From the NCBI GenBank assembly GCA_041690535.1, contig JAWLHA010000127.1:1-6241 (forward strand): a stretch of DNA of 6,241 nucleotides, given 5' to 3'. Every line of letters starts with the position of its first letter. Within the stretch, counting starts at the first letter, position 1. The notes under the pieces are model-generated. The model searched no databases. It was not told where the DNA came from and saw nothing but the letters and a program-made list of their open reading frames with translations. Of the stretch, positions 1 to 6,092 are shown piece after piece. Position numbers and translations under genes: made by a program. Source of the stretch: JAWLHA01 sp041690535 (GTDB lineage: Bacteria > Pseudomonadota > Gammaproteobacteria > Thiohalomonadales > Thiohalomonadaceae).

Positions 1-1
1 T

Positions 2-21
2 CGGCCGCATGGACGCGGCCG
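2..21. repeat. GC-rich stem-loop
   Basis: CGGCCGC (2-8) is the exact reverse complement of GCGGCCG (15-21), with the loop ATGGAC between them. Neither strand shows a T-run within the window, so it is not an obvious intrinsic terminator, although the window edge hides what follows on the minus strand. Function is unknown. Confidence 0.5.
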
Positions 22-64
22 TCGAGCGTACATGGACGTATTGATAGCGTACCTGCTTTCAAGG

Positions 65-113
65 ACTTACATCGCTCGCAGCACGGCCTTGACGTAAGTA
101 TGCGTTTACCCTG
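65..113 (+). repeat. Degenerate copy of short palindromic repeat (copy B)
   Basis: This stretch shares two blocks with the element at 1008-1060, in the same order and orientation: ACTTACATCGCTC (65-77, matching 1023-1035) and GTAAGTATGCGTT (94-106, matching 1040-1052), then CCCTG. The segment between the blocks is longer here, 16 nt against 4, and the left arm has decayed beyond ACTTAC. The right arm (94-112) is complementary to the left arm of the other copy (1010-1028) at 18 of 19 positions. The natural reading is two members of one small repeat family on either side of trmB, this one partial. Confidence 0.65.
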
Positions 114-197
114 AGTTACCAGGGGGATGTGTCGCTCCGCGGCGGATTTTCTGATCAACACAGCTGCGCGCAGTGCCCCTCGCCCCTTGGACCTGCC

Positions 198-884
198 TCA
201 CCCCGTGCGTTCGAAGATGAGGTCCCACACCCCGTGGCCGAGCCGATGGCCGCGCTGCTCGAACTTGGTGAGGGGGCGGTAGTCCGGGCGGGGGACGAAA
301 TCGCCCGCGGCTGAGGTGTTGCGAAACCCGTCGGCCGCCCCGAGCACCTCCAGCATGTGGTGGGCGTAATCCTCCCAGTCGGTGGCCATGTGCAGGTGCC
401 CGCCGATGCGCAGCTTGCGCCGCACCAGTTGTGCCCACTCCGGCTGCACCTGGCGGCGCTTGTGGTGGCGCTTCTTGTGCCAGGGGTCGGGGAAGAAGAG
501 CAGCAGCGCCTCCAGAGCGTCGTCGGGGAGCTGCGCGGTCAGCACCTCCACCGCGTCGGCGCACATCACCCGCACGTTCGACAGCCCCAGTTCCTCCACC
601 CGGCGCAGCAGCCGTCCCACTCCGGGGCGGTGCACTTCGATCCCCAGGTAGTTGTTCTCGGGATGTTGATTCGCCATGGTGGCCAGGCTCTCCCCGTCGC
701 CAAAGCCGATCTCGCAGATGGTGGGGGCGGTGCGGCCGAAGAGCATCTCCAGATCAAGCGGCTGCTCGCTCTGCTCCACCCCGTAGCGGGGCCAAAGCTC
801 ATCGAGTGCCTTCTGCTGGCCGGGGGTGAGGCGTCCCTCGCGACGGACGAACGAACGGATTCGACGGTGGCGATCCGCAGTCAT
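198..884 (-). CDS. trmB: tRNA (guanine(46)-N7)-methyltransferase TrmB
   Basis: Transfers a methyl group from S-adenosylmethionine to N7 of G46 in the variable loop of many tRNAs, in the cytoplasm. The 228-residue product is close to the usual 230-240 of the family. Family marks in order: an N-terminal RRIRSFVRREGR lead (residues 7-18); SAM-binding motif I EIGFGDG (58-64); LGIEVHRPGV (80-89); the signature FFPDPWHKKRHHKRR (130-144); GGHLHMATDWEDYA (161-174); and the C-terminal TKFEQRGHRLG (206-216), typical of the tRNA-binding and catalytic end. The ATG at 884-882 matches the family N-terminus, but no strong Shine-Dalgarno precedes it. It lies 189 bp downstream of thiG in the same direction, with several stem-loops between, so co-transcription with thiSG is possible but may be attenuated. 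thiS-thiG-trmB is a known gammaproteobacterial order. Nothing appears broken. Confidence 0.97.
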   Translation of the reverse strand: MTADRHRRIRSFVRREGRLTPGQQKALDELWPRYGVEQSEQPLDLEMLFGRTAPTICEIGFGDGESLATMANQHPENNYLGIEVHRPGVGRLLRRVEELGLSNVRVMCADAVEVLTAQLPDDALEALLLFFPDPWHKKRHHKRRQVQPEWAQLVRRKLRIGGHLHMATDWEDYAHHMLEVLGAADGFRNTSAAGDFVPRPDYRPLTKFEQRGHRLGHGVWDLIFERTG

Positions 885-916
885 GGTTGTGTGACTCGTG
901 GCAGGATTGGCGTTTC

Positions 917-942
917 CCGGGACCGCCTCGCGGGCGGCCCGG
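917..942. repeat. Strong GC stem-loop upstream of trmB
   Basis: CCGGG (917-921), a bulged A (922) and CCGCC (923-927) pair with GGCGGCCCGG (933-942) around the 5-nt loop TCGCG. This gives ten G-C pairs interrupted by one bulge. It begins 33 bp upstream of the trmB start codon in trmB direction. No T-run follows on either strand. It would form a stable structure in the trmB 5' leader if transcription comes from thiG. Confidence 0.6.
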
Positions 943-949
943 CACTACG

Positions 950-979
950 AAAAGGGGCCCAACGATACCCGTTGTGGCC
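950..979 (-). terminator. Weak candidate intrinsic terminator after thiG
   Basis: Read on the minus strand, GGCCACAACG (979-970) pairs with CGTTGGGCC (964-956) around a 5-nt loop, with one bulged base, giving nine pairs. The sequence CCTTTTCG follows (955-948). The stem is good but the T-run is only four bases and offset by two C, so termination would be partial at best. It lies 95 bp past the thiG stop and could reduce read-through into trmB. Confidence 0.4.
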
Positions 980-998
980 GGGCCCGTCACCTCCGGAC

Positions 999-1068
999 CG
1001 ACGCTCCGCAGGGTAAGCGCATACTTACATCGCTCTTCGGTAAGTATGCGTTCGCCCTGCGACGCTCC
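999..1068. repeat. Palindromic element flanked by 8-9 bp direct repeats (copy A)
   Basis: The core 1008-1060 begins GCAGGG and ends CCCTGC. Its arms, 1009-1028 and 1040-1059, are complementary at 17 of 20 positions, including an uninterrupted 11-bp block (CGCATACTTAC with GTAAGTATGCG), around the 11-nt loop ATCGCTCTTCG. GACGCTCC occurs directly on both sides, at 1000-1007 and 1061-1068; the match is 9 bp if the preceding C is counted. Terminal inverted repeats plus a flanking direct repeat look like a tiny inserted element with a target-site duplication, as in MITE or REP-like repeats. It lies just past the thiG stop, so in the transcript it forms a long hairpin at the thiG 3' end and could stabilise or terminate the message. 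It encodes nothing. Confidence 0.7.
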
Positions 1069-1073
1069 ATGGC

Positions 1074-1865
<792 letters not shown>

Positions 1866-1872
1866 CGTCTCG

Positions 1873-1877
1873 TTCCT
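1873..1877 (-). promoter_or_regulatory. thiG ribosome binding site
   Basis: AGGAA on the minus strand, 7 nt before the thiG ATG. It is the best-placed Shine-Dalgarno among the minus-strand genes and fixes the start. ThiG therefore has its own initiation site inside the thiSG message. Confidence 0.7.
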
Positions 1878-1940
1878 GCAAATGGTCGGGTTGGGCCTGA
1901 TGCCGGCCGGAACCTCAGAAGTATAGAGAGCGGGGGTTCT

Positions 1941-2141
1941 TCAGCCGCCGCCAATGGCGTGGACCACCTCGACGCGGTCCTCCGGTTGGAAGCGGTGCGC
2001 TTCGTACTGGCTGCGGGGGAGGATGTCGCGGTTGACCTCCATGGCGAGCCGCCGGCCGGTCAGGCCGAGCAGCTCCACCAGCTGGGCGGCAGTGCACCCC
2101 TCCGGTACGTCGCGCGGTTCTCCGTTGACATAAATATTCAT
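1941..2141 (-). CDS. thiS: Sulfur carrier protein ThiS
   Basis: A small ubiquitin-fold protein whose C-terminal glycine is adenylated and converted to a thiocarboxylate, which then donates sulfur to ThiG during thiazole formation. The product is 66 residues, the normal ThiS length. It starts MNIYVNGEP, has the AMEVNRDILPRSQY segment (33-46) typical of the family, and ends VVHAIGGG, giving the obligatory terminal Gly-Gly. The ATG at 2141-2139 matches the family start. No Shine-Dalgarno is evident at normal distance: the nearest AGG is about 12 nt away, within a small inverted repeat. Immediate location upstream of thiG in the same direction supports the assignment. MoaD-type carriers share the fold, but the thiG neighbour and the sequence favour ThiS. 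Confidence 0.95.
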   Translation of the reverse strand: MNIYVNGEPRDVPEGCTAAQLVELLGLTGRRLAMEVNRDILPRSQYEAHRFQPEDRVEVVHAIGGG

Positions 2142-2147
2142 GGCGGC

Positions 2148-2160
2148 AAAGCCTAGCTTT
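2148..2160. repeat. Perfect short inverted repeat before thiS
   Basis: AAAGC (2148-2152) and GCTTT (2156-2160) are exact reverse complements around CTA. The repeat starts 7 nt upstream of the thiS ATG and overlaps the candidate thiS -10 hexamer. It could be an operator half-site pair, a leader hairpin or chance. Confidence 0.35.
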
Positions 2161-2178
2161 ATCCAGTGGCCGGGTCAA
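2150..2178 (-). promoter_or_regulatory. Candidate thiS-thiG promoter
   Basis: On the minus strand, TTGACC (2178-2173) is followed after exactly 17 nt by TAGGCT (2155-2150). The -35 matches five of six consensus bases, while the -10 matches only three. Start of transcription would fall near 2143, two or so bases before the ATG, implying a nearly leaderless thiS message. That fits the missing Shine-Dalgarno but is speculative. No TPP-riboswitch-like sequence could fit in such a leader. Confidence 0.3.
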
Positions 2179-2198
2179 ACATTGGGCGAATGCTATTA

Positions 2199-2228
2199 TT
2201 GAGCAGAACGGTGCGATGGTGCTAGAAT
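2199..2228 (+). promoter_or_regulatory. tRNA-Gly promoter, extended -10
   Basis: TTGAGC (2199-2204), an 18-nt spacer, then TAGAAT (2223-2228) preceded by TG at 2220-2221, giving an extended -10. The -10 differs from TATAAT at one base. Transcription should start near 2235, about 10 nt before the mature tRNA. The bases following the -10 are CGCCCCGC, a GC-rich discriminator of the kind associated with stringent control of stable RNA promoters; that regulation is inferred. Confidence 0.7.
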
Positions 2229-2244
2229 CGCCCCGCACTCTGAA

Positions 2245-2318
2245 GCGGGTGTAGTTCAATGGTAGAACCTCAGCTTCCCAAGCTGATGACGTGGGTTCGA
2301 TTCCCATCACCCGCTCCA
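2245..2318 (+). tRNA. tRNA-Gly (anticodon CCC)
   Basis: A complete 74-nt cloverleaf. The acceptor stem GCGGGTG (2245-2251) pairs with CACCCGC (2308-2314), followed by T and an encoded CCA (2316-2318). The anticodon stem TCAGC (2270-2274) pairs with GCTGA (2282-2286) around the loop TTCCCAA, giving anticodon CCC at 2277-2279, which reads GGG glycine codons. The T arm contains the GTTCGATTC-type loop. The sequence closely resembles gammaproteobacterial tRNA-Gly(CCC). It stands alone between divergent thiS and the asmA-like gene. No clear terminator follows, so some read-through into the downstream gene is possible. Confidence 0.98.
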
Positions 2319-2409
2319 AATCACCCCATCCGAGCGCAATCCGCTAGCCTATCCTTCTCCAAACGAGCCCCCATACCGGCTGTCCAACAGCGCAACACAG
2401 CGGGAATTC

Positions 2410-2417
2410 GGACGGAG
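2410..2417 (+). promoter_or_regulatory. Ribosome binding site of the asmA-like gene
   Basis: GGACGGAG precedes the ATG at 2420. The GGAG part is only 2 nt from the start codon, unusually close. The GGA at 2410-2412 lies 7 nt away and is better spaced but shorter. The product begins with the expected signal-anchor, so this start is retained. Confidence 0.45.
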
Positions 2418-2419
2418 CC

Positions 2420-5023
2420 ATGAAAAAGGTCGCCAAGATCGTCGCGTGGTCCCTCGCCGGGCTGCTCCTTCTTTTGGTGGTCGTCGCCGCCGTCGTGGCC
2501 GCCTTGTTCGACCCCAACGACTACCGGGACCAGATCACCGCCCTGGCCCAACAGCACACCGGCCGCGAACTGCGCATCGGTGGGGATCTCTCCCTCTCGT
2601 TCTTCCCCTGGCTCGGGGTGGAGGTGGCCCAGGTGGAGTTGGGCAACGCCCCGGGGTTCGGTCCCGAGCCCATGGCCCGTGTCGAACAGGCGGAGGCGCG
2701 GGTCAAGCTGCTGCCCCTGCTGCGCAAGCAGGTGGAGGTGGACACCGTCGTCCTCGACGGGCTGCATCTGAACCTGGCCCGCAATGCCCGGGGGGAGACC
2801 AACTGGCAGGACCTCATCCCCGAGGCGCCCCCCCCGGAGGCCCCGCCGCCCGAACCTTCTGAGCAGCCCACCCTCCCCGAGACCTTGGCGGCCCTCGCTC
2901 TGGAGGGGATCATCGTCACCGACGCCCGGGTGCAGTGGCAGGATGGGGTGACCGGGCAGCAGGTGCTCATCGATGATCTGCGCTTCGAGACCGGCGCGCT
3001 TCGCTTCGATGCCCCCATCCCGCTGCGCACCGCCTTCGCCTTTCGCCTGGCGGAGCCGAACCTCGACGGCAACGTCCGCCTTGTCACCGAGTTGGGCCTT
3101 GATCTCGAACGCGAAATTTACCGGCTGTGGGGGGTGGATCTTACCGCCACGGCCAAGGGCGAGATGCTGCCCGCCGGGGCGGTGGAGGCGCGGCTCACCG
3201 GGGAGGCGCTGGCCAATCTGGTCGATGACATCGCCGAGCTGACGGGCCTTCAGCTCTCCGCCTATGGCGCGCGGCTCCAGACGACCGTGCGCGCCGAGCG
3301 CCTGATCGCCGGGCCCGAGGCCCAGGGGACCTTCACCCTCAACGTGCAGGACCCGCAGACCCTCGCCGCCGCCGTGCCGGGCGGAGCGCTGCCGCCGGCC
3401 GCCCTGAAAGGCGGCGCGCTGGAGGGGCAGTTCAGCGCCTCCCTCGCCGACCAAACCCTCTCCGTCCCAAACCTCACGGCGCAGCTGGCCGGGACGGTGG
3501 CGAGCCTCTCCCTCGCCGGGGAGCGGATCATCGACGCGCCGGCTCTCTCCGGGGATCTGACCCTCACCGTCAGGGACGGCCGACTGGCCCTCGCCCCCGT
3601 GGCCGAGGCCCTGCCGGAGGGATTCCGCGCCGAGGCCCTCTCTGGGGCCAACCTGGCGTTGGGCTACGGGGTGGACCTCGGCAAGGAGACCGCCACCGTG
3701 GAGGGGCTGAAGCTGAGCGCCGTGGGGGTGAGTCTCACGGGCGGCGCCCGCGGCCGGGCCATCCTCTCCGAGCCGGTCTTCTCCGGGCGCCTGCAGAGCG
3801 ACGAGTTCGTGCCCCGCGATGTGAGCTCCACCCTCGGACTGGCGCTGCCCGAGACCGCCGACCCGTCGGCCCTGACCAAGGCGCGACTGGTGGTGGCCTA
3901 TGAGGCGGGCCTGGACCAGGCCGCCCTCACCCTCCAACCCCTGCGGCTTGATGAGACCCGCCTCACAGGCACCGCCTCCATTCGCAATTTCGCCCAGCCG
4001 GCCATCCGCTACGACCTCTCGGTGGACGCCATCGACCTGGACCGCTATCTGCCCCCCGAGGCGGCCGCTGCCCCCGAAGGGGCCGCGGCGCCAGCGAGGG
4101 ATGCGTCCGGGACCGAGCCGCCCATCGCCCTGCCGGTGGAGATGCTGCGGGGGCTCGACCTGCAGGGGCGCCTGCGGGTGAAGAGCCTCAAGGCGGCCAA
4201 CCTTCAGGCCAGCGCCATCGATGCCACTGCCCTTGGGCAAAAGGGGGTCTTCCGTCTCCACCCCCTCAGCGCGAGGCTCTACGGTGGGACCTACAGCGGC
4301 GATCTCGGGCTGAATGTCGCCGGCGCGGTACCCCGCTTCTCCATGAACGAGCGACTGACCGGCATCCAGGCCGGCCCCCTGCTGCAGGCCCTCATGGGCA
4401 AGGACTACGTCACCGGCGCCGCCGGGCTCACCGCCAGGATGACCGCTGCCGGGCTCGAGCCCATGGCCATCCGCAAGAGCCTCACTGGTGATGCCACCTT
4501 CAAATTCGAGAATGGCGCGGTGAAGGGGTTCAACATCGCCCAGCTCCTCCGCGAGGCGAGCGCCCGGCTGAAGGGGCAGCCGGCTCCCAAAGAGGGCACC
4601 CCCCGCCAGACCGACTTTGCCGTGCTGAGCGGCAGCCTCAAGGTGGCCAACGGCATCGCCCGCAACAGCGATCTGGTGGCCCAATCGCCGCTGTTGCGGG
4701 TCAGCGGCCAGGGGCAGGTCAATCTGGTAGAGGAGACGGTGGACTACCGGGTCAACGCCTCCATTGTGGGCACCCTGGAGGGGCAGGGTGGCAAGGAGCT
4801 TTCCGAGTTGCGCGACCTCACCATCCCCCTGCGCATCCGGGGCCCCCTCACCCAACCCAAGTTCAGCGTGGAGTTGGAATCGGCCCTCAAGGCCCGCGCC
4901 GAGCAGGCGTTGGAGAAGAAGAAGCAGGAGAGCCAGCAGCAGCTGGAGCAACGCCTGGAGCGCGAGAAGGAGAAGGCGCAGAAGCAGCTGGAGGAGAAGC
5001 TGAAGAATATGCTGAAATTCTGA
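2420..5023 (+). CDS. AsmA family inner-membrane-anchored envelope protein
   Basis: An 867-residue member of the AsmA family, longer than E. coli AsmA (about 617). It has a lysine-containing N-terminus, then one hydrophobic segment (about residues 7-29), then the family mark FDPNDYR (30-36). This indicates an inner-membrane anchor with the bulk in the periplasm. The N-terminal AsmA domain continues through GRELRIGGDLSLSFFPWLGV and VELGNAPGFG. A proline/glutamate linker (about 133-156) is followed by a long beta-rich region and a C-terminal AsmA domain (from about 571, LPVEMLRGLDLQGRLRVKSL; then GAVKGFNIAQLLREA near 704). The last 48 residues (820-867) are a highly charged Lys/Glu/Gln helix, probably coiled coil. 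AsmA-like proteins are linked to outer-membrane assembly, and the related TamB, YhdP and YdbH to phospholipid transport; the exact role here is inference. The gene is followed after one base by mutY. Confidence 0.92.
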   Translation: MKKVAKIVAWSLAGLLLLLVVVAAVVAALFDPNDYRDQITALAQQHTGRELRIGGDLSLSFFPWLGVEVAQVELGNAPGFGPEPMARVEQAEARVKLLPLLRKQVEVDTVVLDGLHLNLARNARGETNWQDLIPEAPPPEAPPPEPSEQPTLPETLAALALEGIIVTDARVQWQDGVTGQQVLIDDLRFETGALRFDAPIPLRTAFAFRLAEPNLDGNVRLVTELGLDLEREIYRLWGVDLTATAKGEMLPAGAVEARLTGEALANLVDDIAELTGLQLSAYGARLQTTVRAERLIAGPEAQGTFTLNVQDPQTLAAAVPGGALPPAALKGGALEGQFSASLADQTLSVPNLTAQLAGTVASLSLAGERIIDAPALSGDLTLTVRDGRLALAPVAEALPEGFRAEALSGANLALGYGVDLGKETATVEGLKLSAVGVSLTGGARGRAILSEPVFSGRLQSDEFVPRDVSSTLGLALPETADPSALTKARLVVAYEAGLDQAALTLQPLRLDETRLTGTASIRNFAQPAIRYDLSVDAIDLDRYLPPEAAAAPEGAAAPARDASGTEPPIALPVEMLRGLDLQGRLRVKSLKAANLQASAIDATALGQKGVFRLHPLSARLYGGTYSGDLGLNVAGAVPRFSMNERLTGIQAGPLLQALMGKDYVTGAAGLTARMTAAGLEPMAIRKSLTGDATFKFENGAVKGFNIAQLLREASARLKGQPAPKEGTPRQTDFAVLSGSLKVANGIARNSDLVAQSPLLRVSGQGQVNLVEETVDYRVNASIVGTLEGQGGKELSELRDLTIPLRIRGPLTQPKFSVELESALKARAEQALEKKKQESQQQLEQRLEREKEKAQKQLEEKLKNMLKF

Positions 5024-5024
5024 G

Positions 5025-6092
5025 ATGACGAGGAGCTTTGCCGAACGCCTGCTCGCCTGGTTTGACGACCACGGGCGAAAGACCCTGCCCTGGCAGCACG
5101 AGCGCACCCCCTATCGGGTGTGGATCTCGGAGATCATGCTGCAACAGACCCAGGTGGCCACCGTGGTGCCCTACTACGAGCGCTTCATGGCCCACTTCCC
5201 CGACGTGAGGGCCCTCGCCGGGGCAGAGCTGGAGGAGGTGTTGGGGCTGTGGAGCGGTCTGGGCTATTACAGCCGTGCGCGCAACCTTCACAAGGCGGCG
5301 CGGACCATCGCCACCGAGTTTGACGGGCGCTTTCCCGAGACCGTCGAGGCGGTGACGGCCCTGCCCGGGATCGGCCGCTCCACCGCCGGGGCCATCCTCG
5401 CCCTCGCCCTGGGGCGGCGCCACCCCATCCTCGACGGCAACGTCAAGCGCGTGCTCGCCCGCCACCGACTGGTGGAGGGGTGGCCGGGACAGTCCGCGGT
5501 CGAGCGGCAGTTGTGGGCCGACGCCGACGCCTTCACCCCCGAGGCGCGCCTGGCTGACTACACCCAGGCCATCATGGACCTGGGGGCAACCGTCTGCACC
5601 CCGCGCAATCCCGCCTGCGAGCGCTGTCCGGTCCAGGGTGACTGTGGGGCGGCCCGGGAGGGACGCCAGGAGGAGCTGCCCACCCCCAAACCGCGGAAGA
5701 GGCTCCCCGAGCGCCACACCGCCATGCTGGTGATTGTCGACGGACGGGGGCGGGTCCTGCTTCAGCGCCGCCCTCCCGCGGGGATCTGGGGCGGCCTGTG
5801 GAGCCTGCCGGAGTGGGACGGTGAGGGAGAGTTGCGCCACTGGTGCCGTGAGCGCCTCGGCCTGGAACTGCTTCACGTCGAACCCGCGCCGAGGGTCCGC
5901 CACACCTTCAGCCACTTCCACCTGGACATCGACCCCTATTACGTCGAAGCGGCAGGCGCGCCGTCCCCCGGCGTGGCAGAACCCGAGGCCATGGCCTGGC
6001 ATCCCCTCGCCGCCAGCCGCCGCCTCGGCCTGCCCGCCCCGGTCGCCCGACTCCTCGCCGGCCTGGCCGAAGAGCCCACCAGCGCCGCCTAG
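5025..6092 (+). CDS. mutY: Adenine DNA glycosylase MutY
   Basis: Removes adenine mispaired with 8-oxoguanine (and with G), starting base-excision repair that prevents G:C to T:A transversions. The 355 residues are close to E. coli MutY (350). In order: GRKTLPWQ (17-24); SEIMLQQTQV with catalytic Glu36 (35-44); GLGYYSRARNLHKAA (78-92); helix-hairpin-helix LPGIGRSTAGAI (113-124); ILDGNVKRVL with catalytic Asp137 (135-144); and the [4Fe-4S] ligands Cys191, Cys198, Cys201 and Cys207 in C-x6-C-x2-C-x5-C spacing. A C-terminal NUDIX-like 8-oxoG recognition domain runs from about 231, with PPAGIWGGLWSLPEW (250-264) and the FSH loop at 295-297. All key residues are present. The ATG follows the preceding TGA by one base and has no clear Shine-Dalgarno, so translation is probably coupled to the asmA-like gene. 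The frequently associated yggX does not follow within the window. Confidence 0.98.
   Translation: MTRSFAERLLAWFDDHGRKTLPWQHERTPYRVWISEIMLQQTQVATVVPYYERFMAHFPDVRALAGAELEEVLGLWSGLGYYSRARNLHKAARTIATEFDGRFPETVEAVTALPGIGRSTAGAILALALGRRHPILDGNVKRVLARHRLVEGWPGQSAVERQLWADADAFTPEARLADYTQAIMDLGATVCTPRNPACERCPVQGDCGAAREGRQEELPTPKPRKRLPERHTAMLVIVDGRGRVLLQRRPPAGIWGGLWSLPEWDGEGELRHWCRERLGLELLHVEPAPRVRHTFSHFHLDIDPYYVEAAGAPSPGVAEPEAMAWHPLAASRRLGLPAPVARLLAGLAEEPTSAA

Larger units (their letters stand above)
1..197. other. Non-coding region downstream of trmB
   Basis: No convincing gene lies here; open frames entering it are shadows of trmB. It is less GC-rich than the genes and rich in short repeated words. 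A stem-loop sits at 2-21. CATGGACG occurs at 8-15 and 31-38, and AGCGTAC at 25-31 and 46-52. A palindromic-repeat copy lies at 65-113, and a small hairpin at 109-124 pairs CCCTG with CAGGG around a 6-nt loop. On the minus strand, the direction of trmB, no stem followed by a T-run is visible close to the trmB stop, so the trmB terminator is not identified. Confidence 0.6.

Noticed and set aside
357..1016. A 219-codon plus-strand frame over trmB
   Set aside because: It mirrors TrmB, which has unmistakable methyltransferase motifs on the minus strand. The translation shows no recognisable domain.
65..1059. CRISPR-like array from the repeated words
   Set aside because: There are only two copies, 0.9 kb apart, with a complete gene between them, and no regular repeat-spacer periodicity.
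2142..2244. TPP riboswitch upstream of thiS
   Set aside because: No CTGAGA-type THI-box core or the following conserved segments were seen on the minus strand, and the space shared with the tRNA promoter is too short for a full element.
2379..2391. GCTGT/ACAGC hairpin as the tRNA terminator
   Set aside because: The stem is only five pairs with a 3-nt loop, and no T-run follows.
2321..5107. A 928-codon open frame antisense to the whole asmA-like gene
   Set aside because: Its product is low-complexity, rich in G, L, R, Q and H with no domain resemblance, while the plus strand encodes a clear AsmA protein. Long stop-free antisense frames are expected where third codon positions are almost all G or C.
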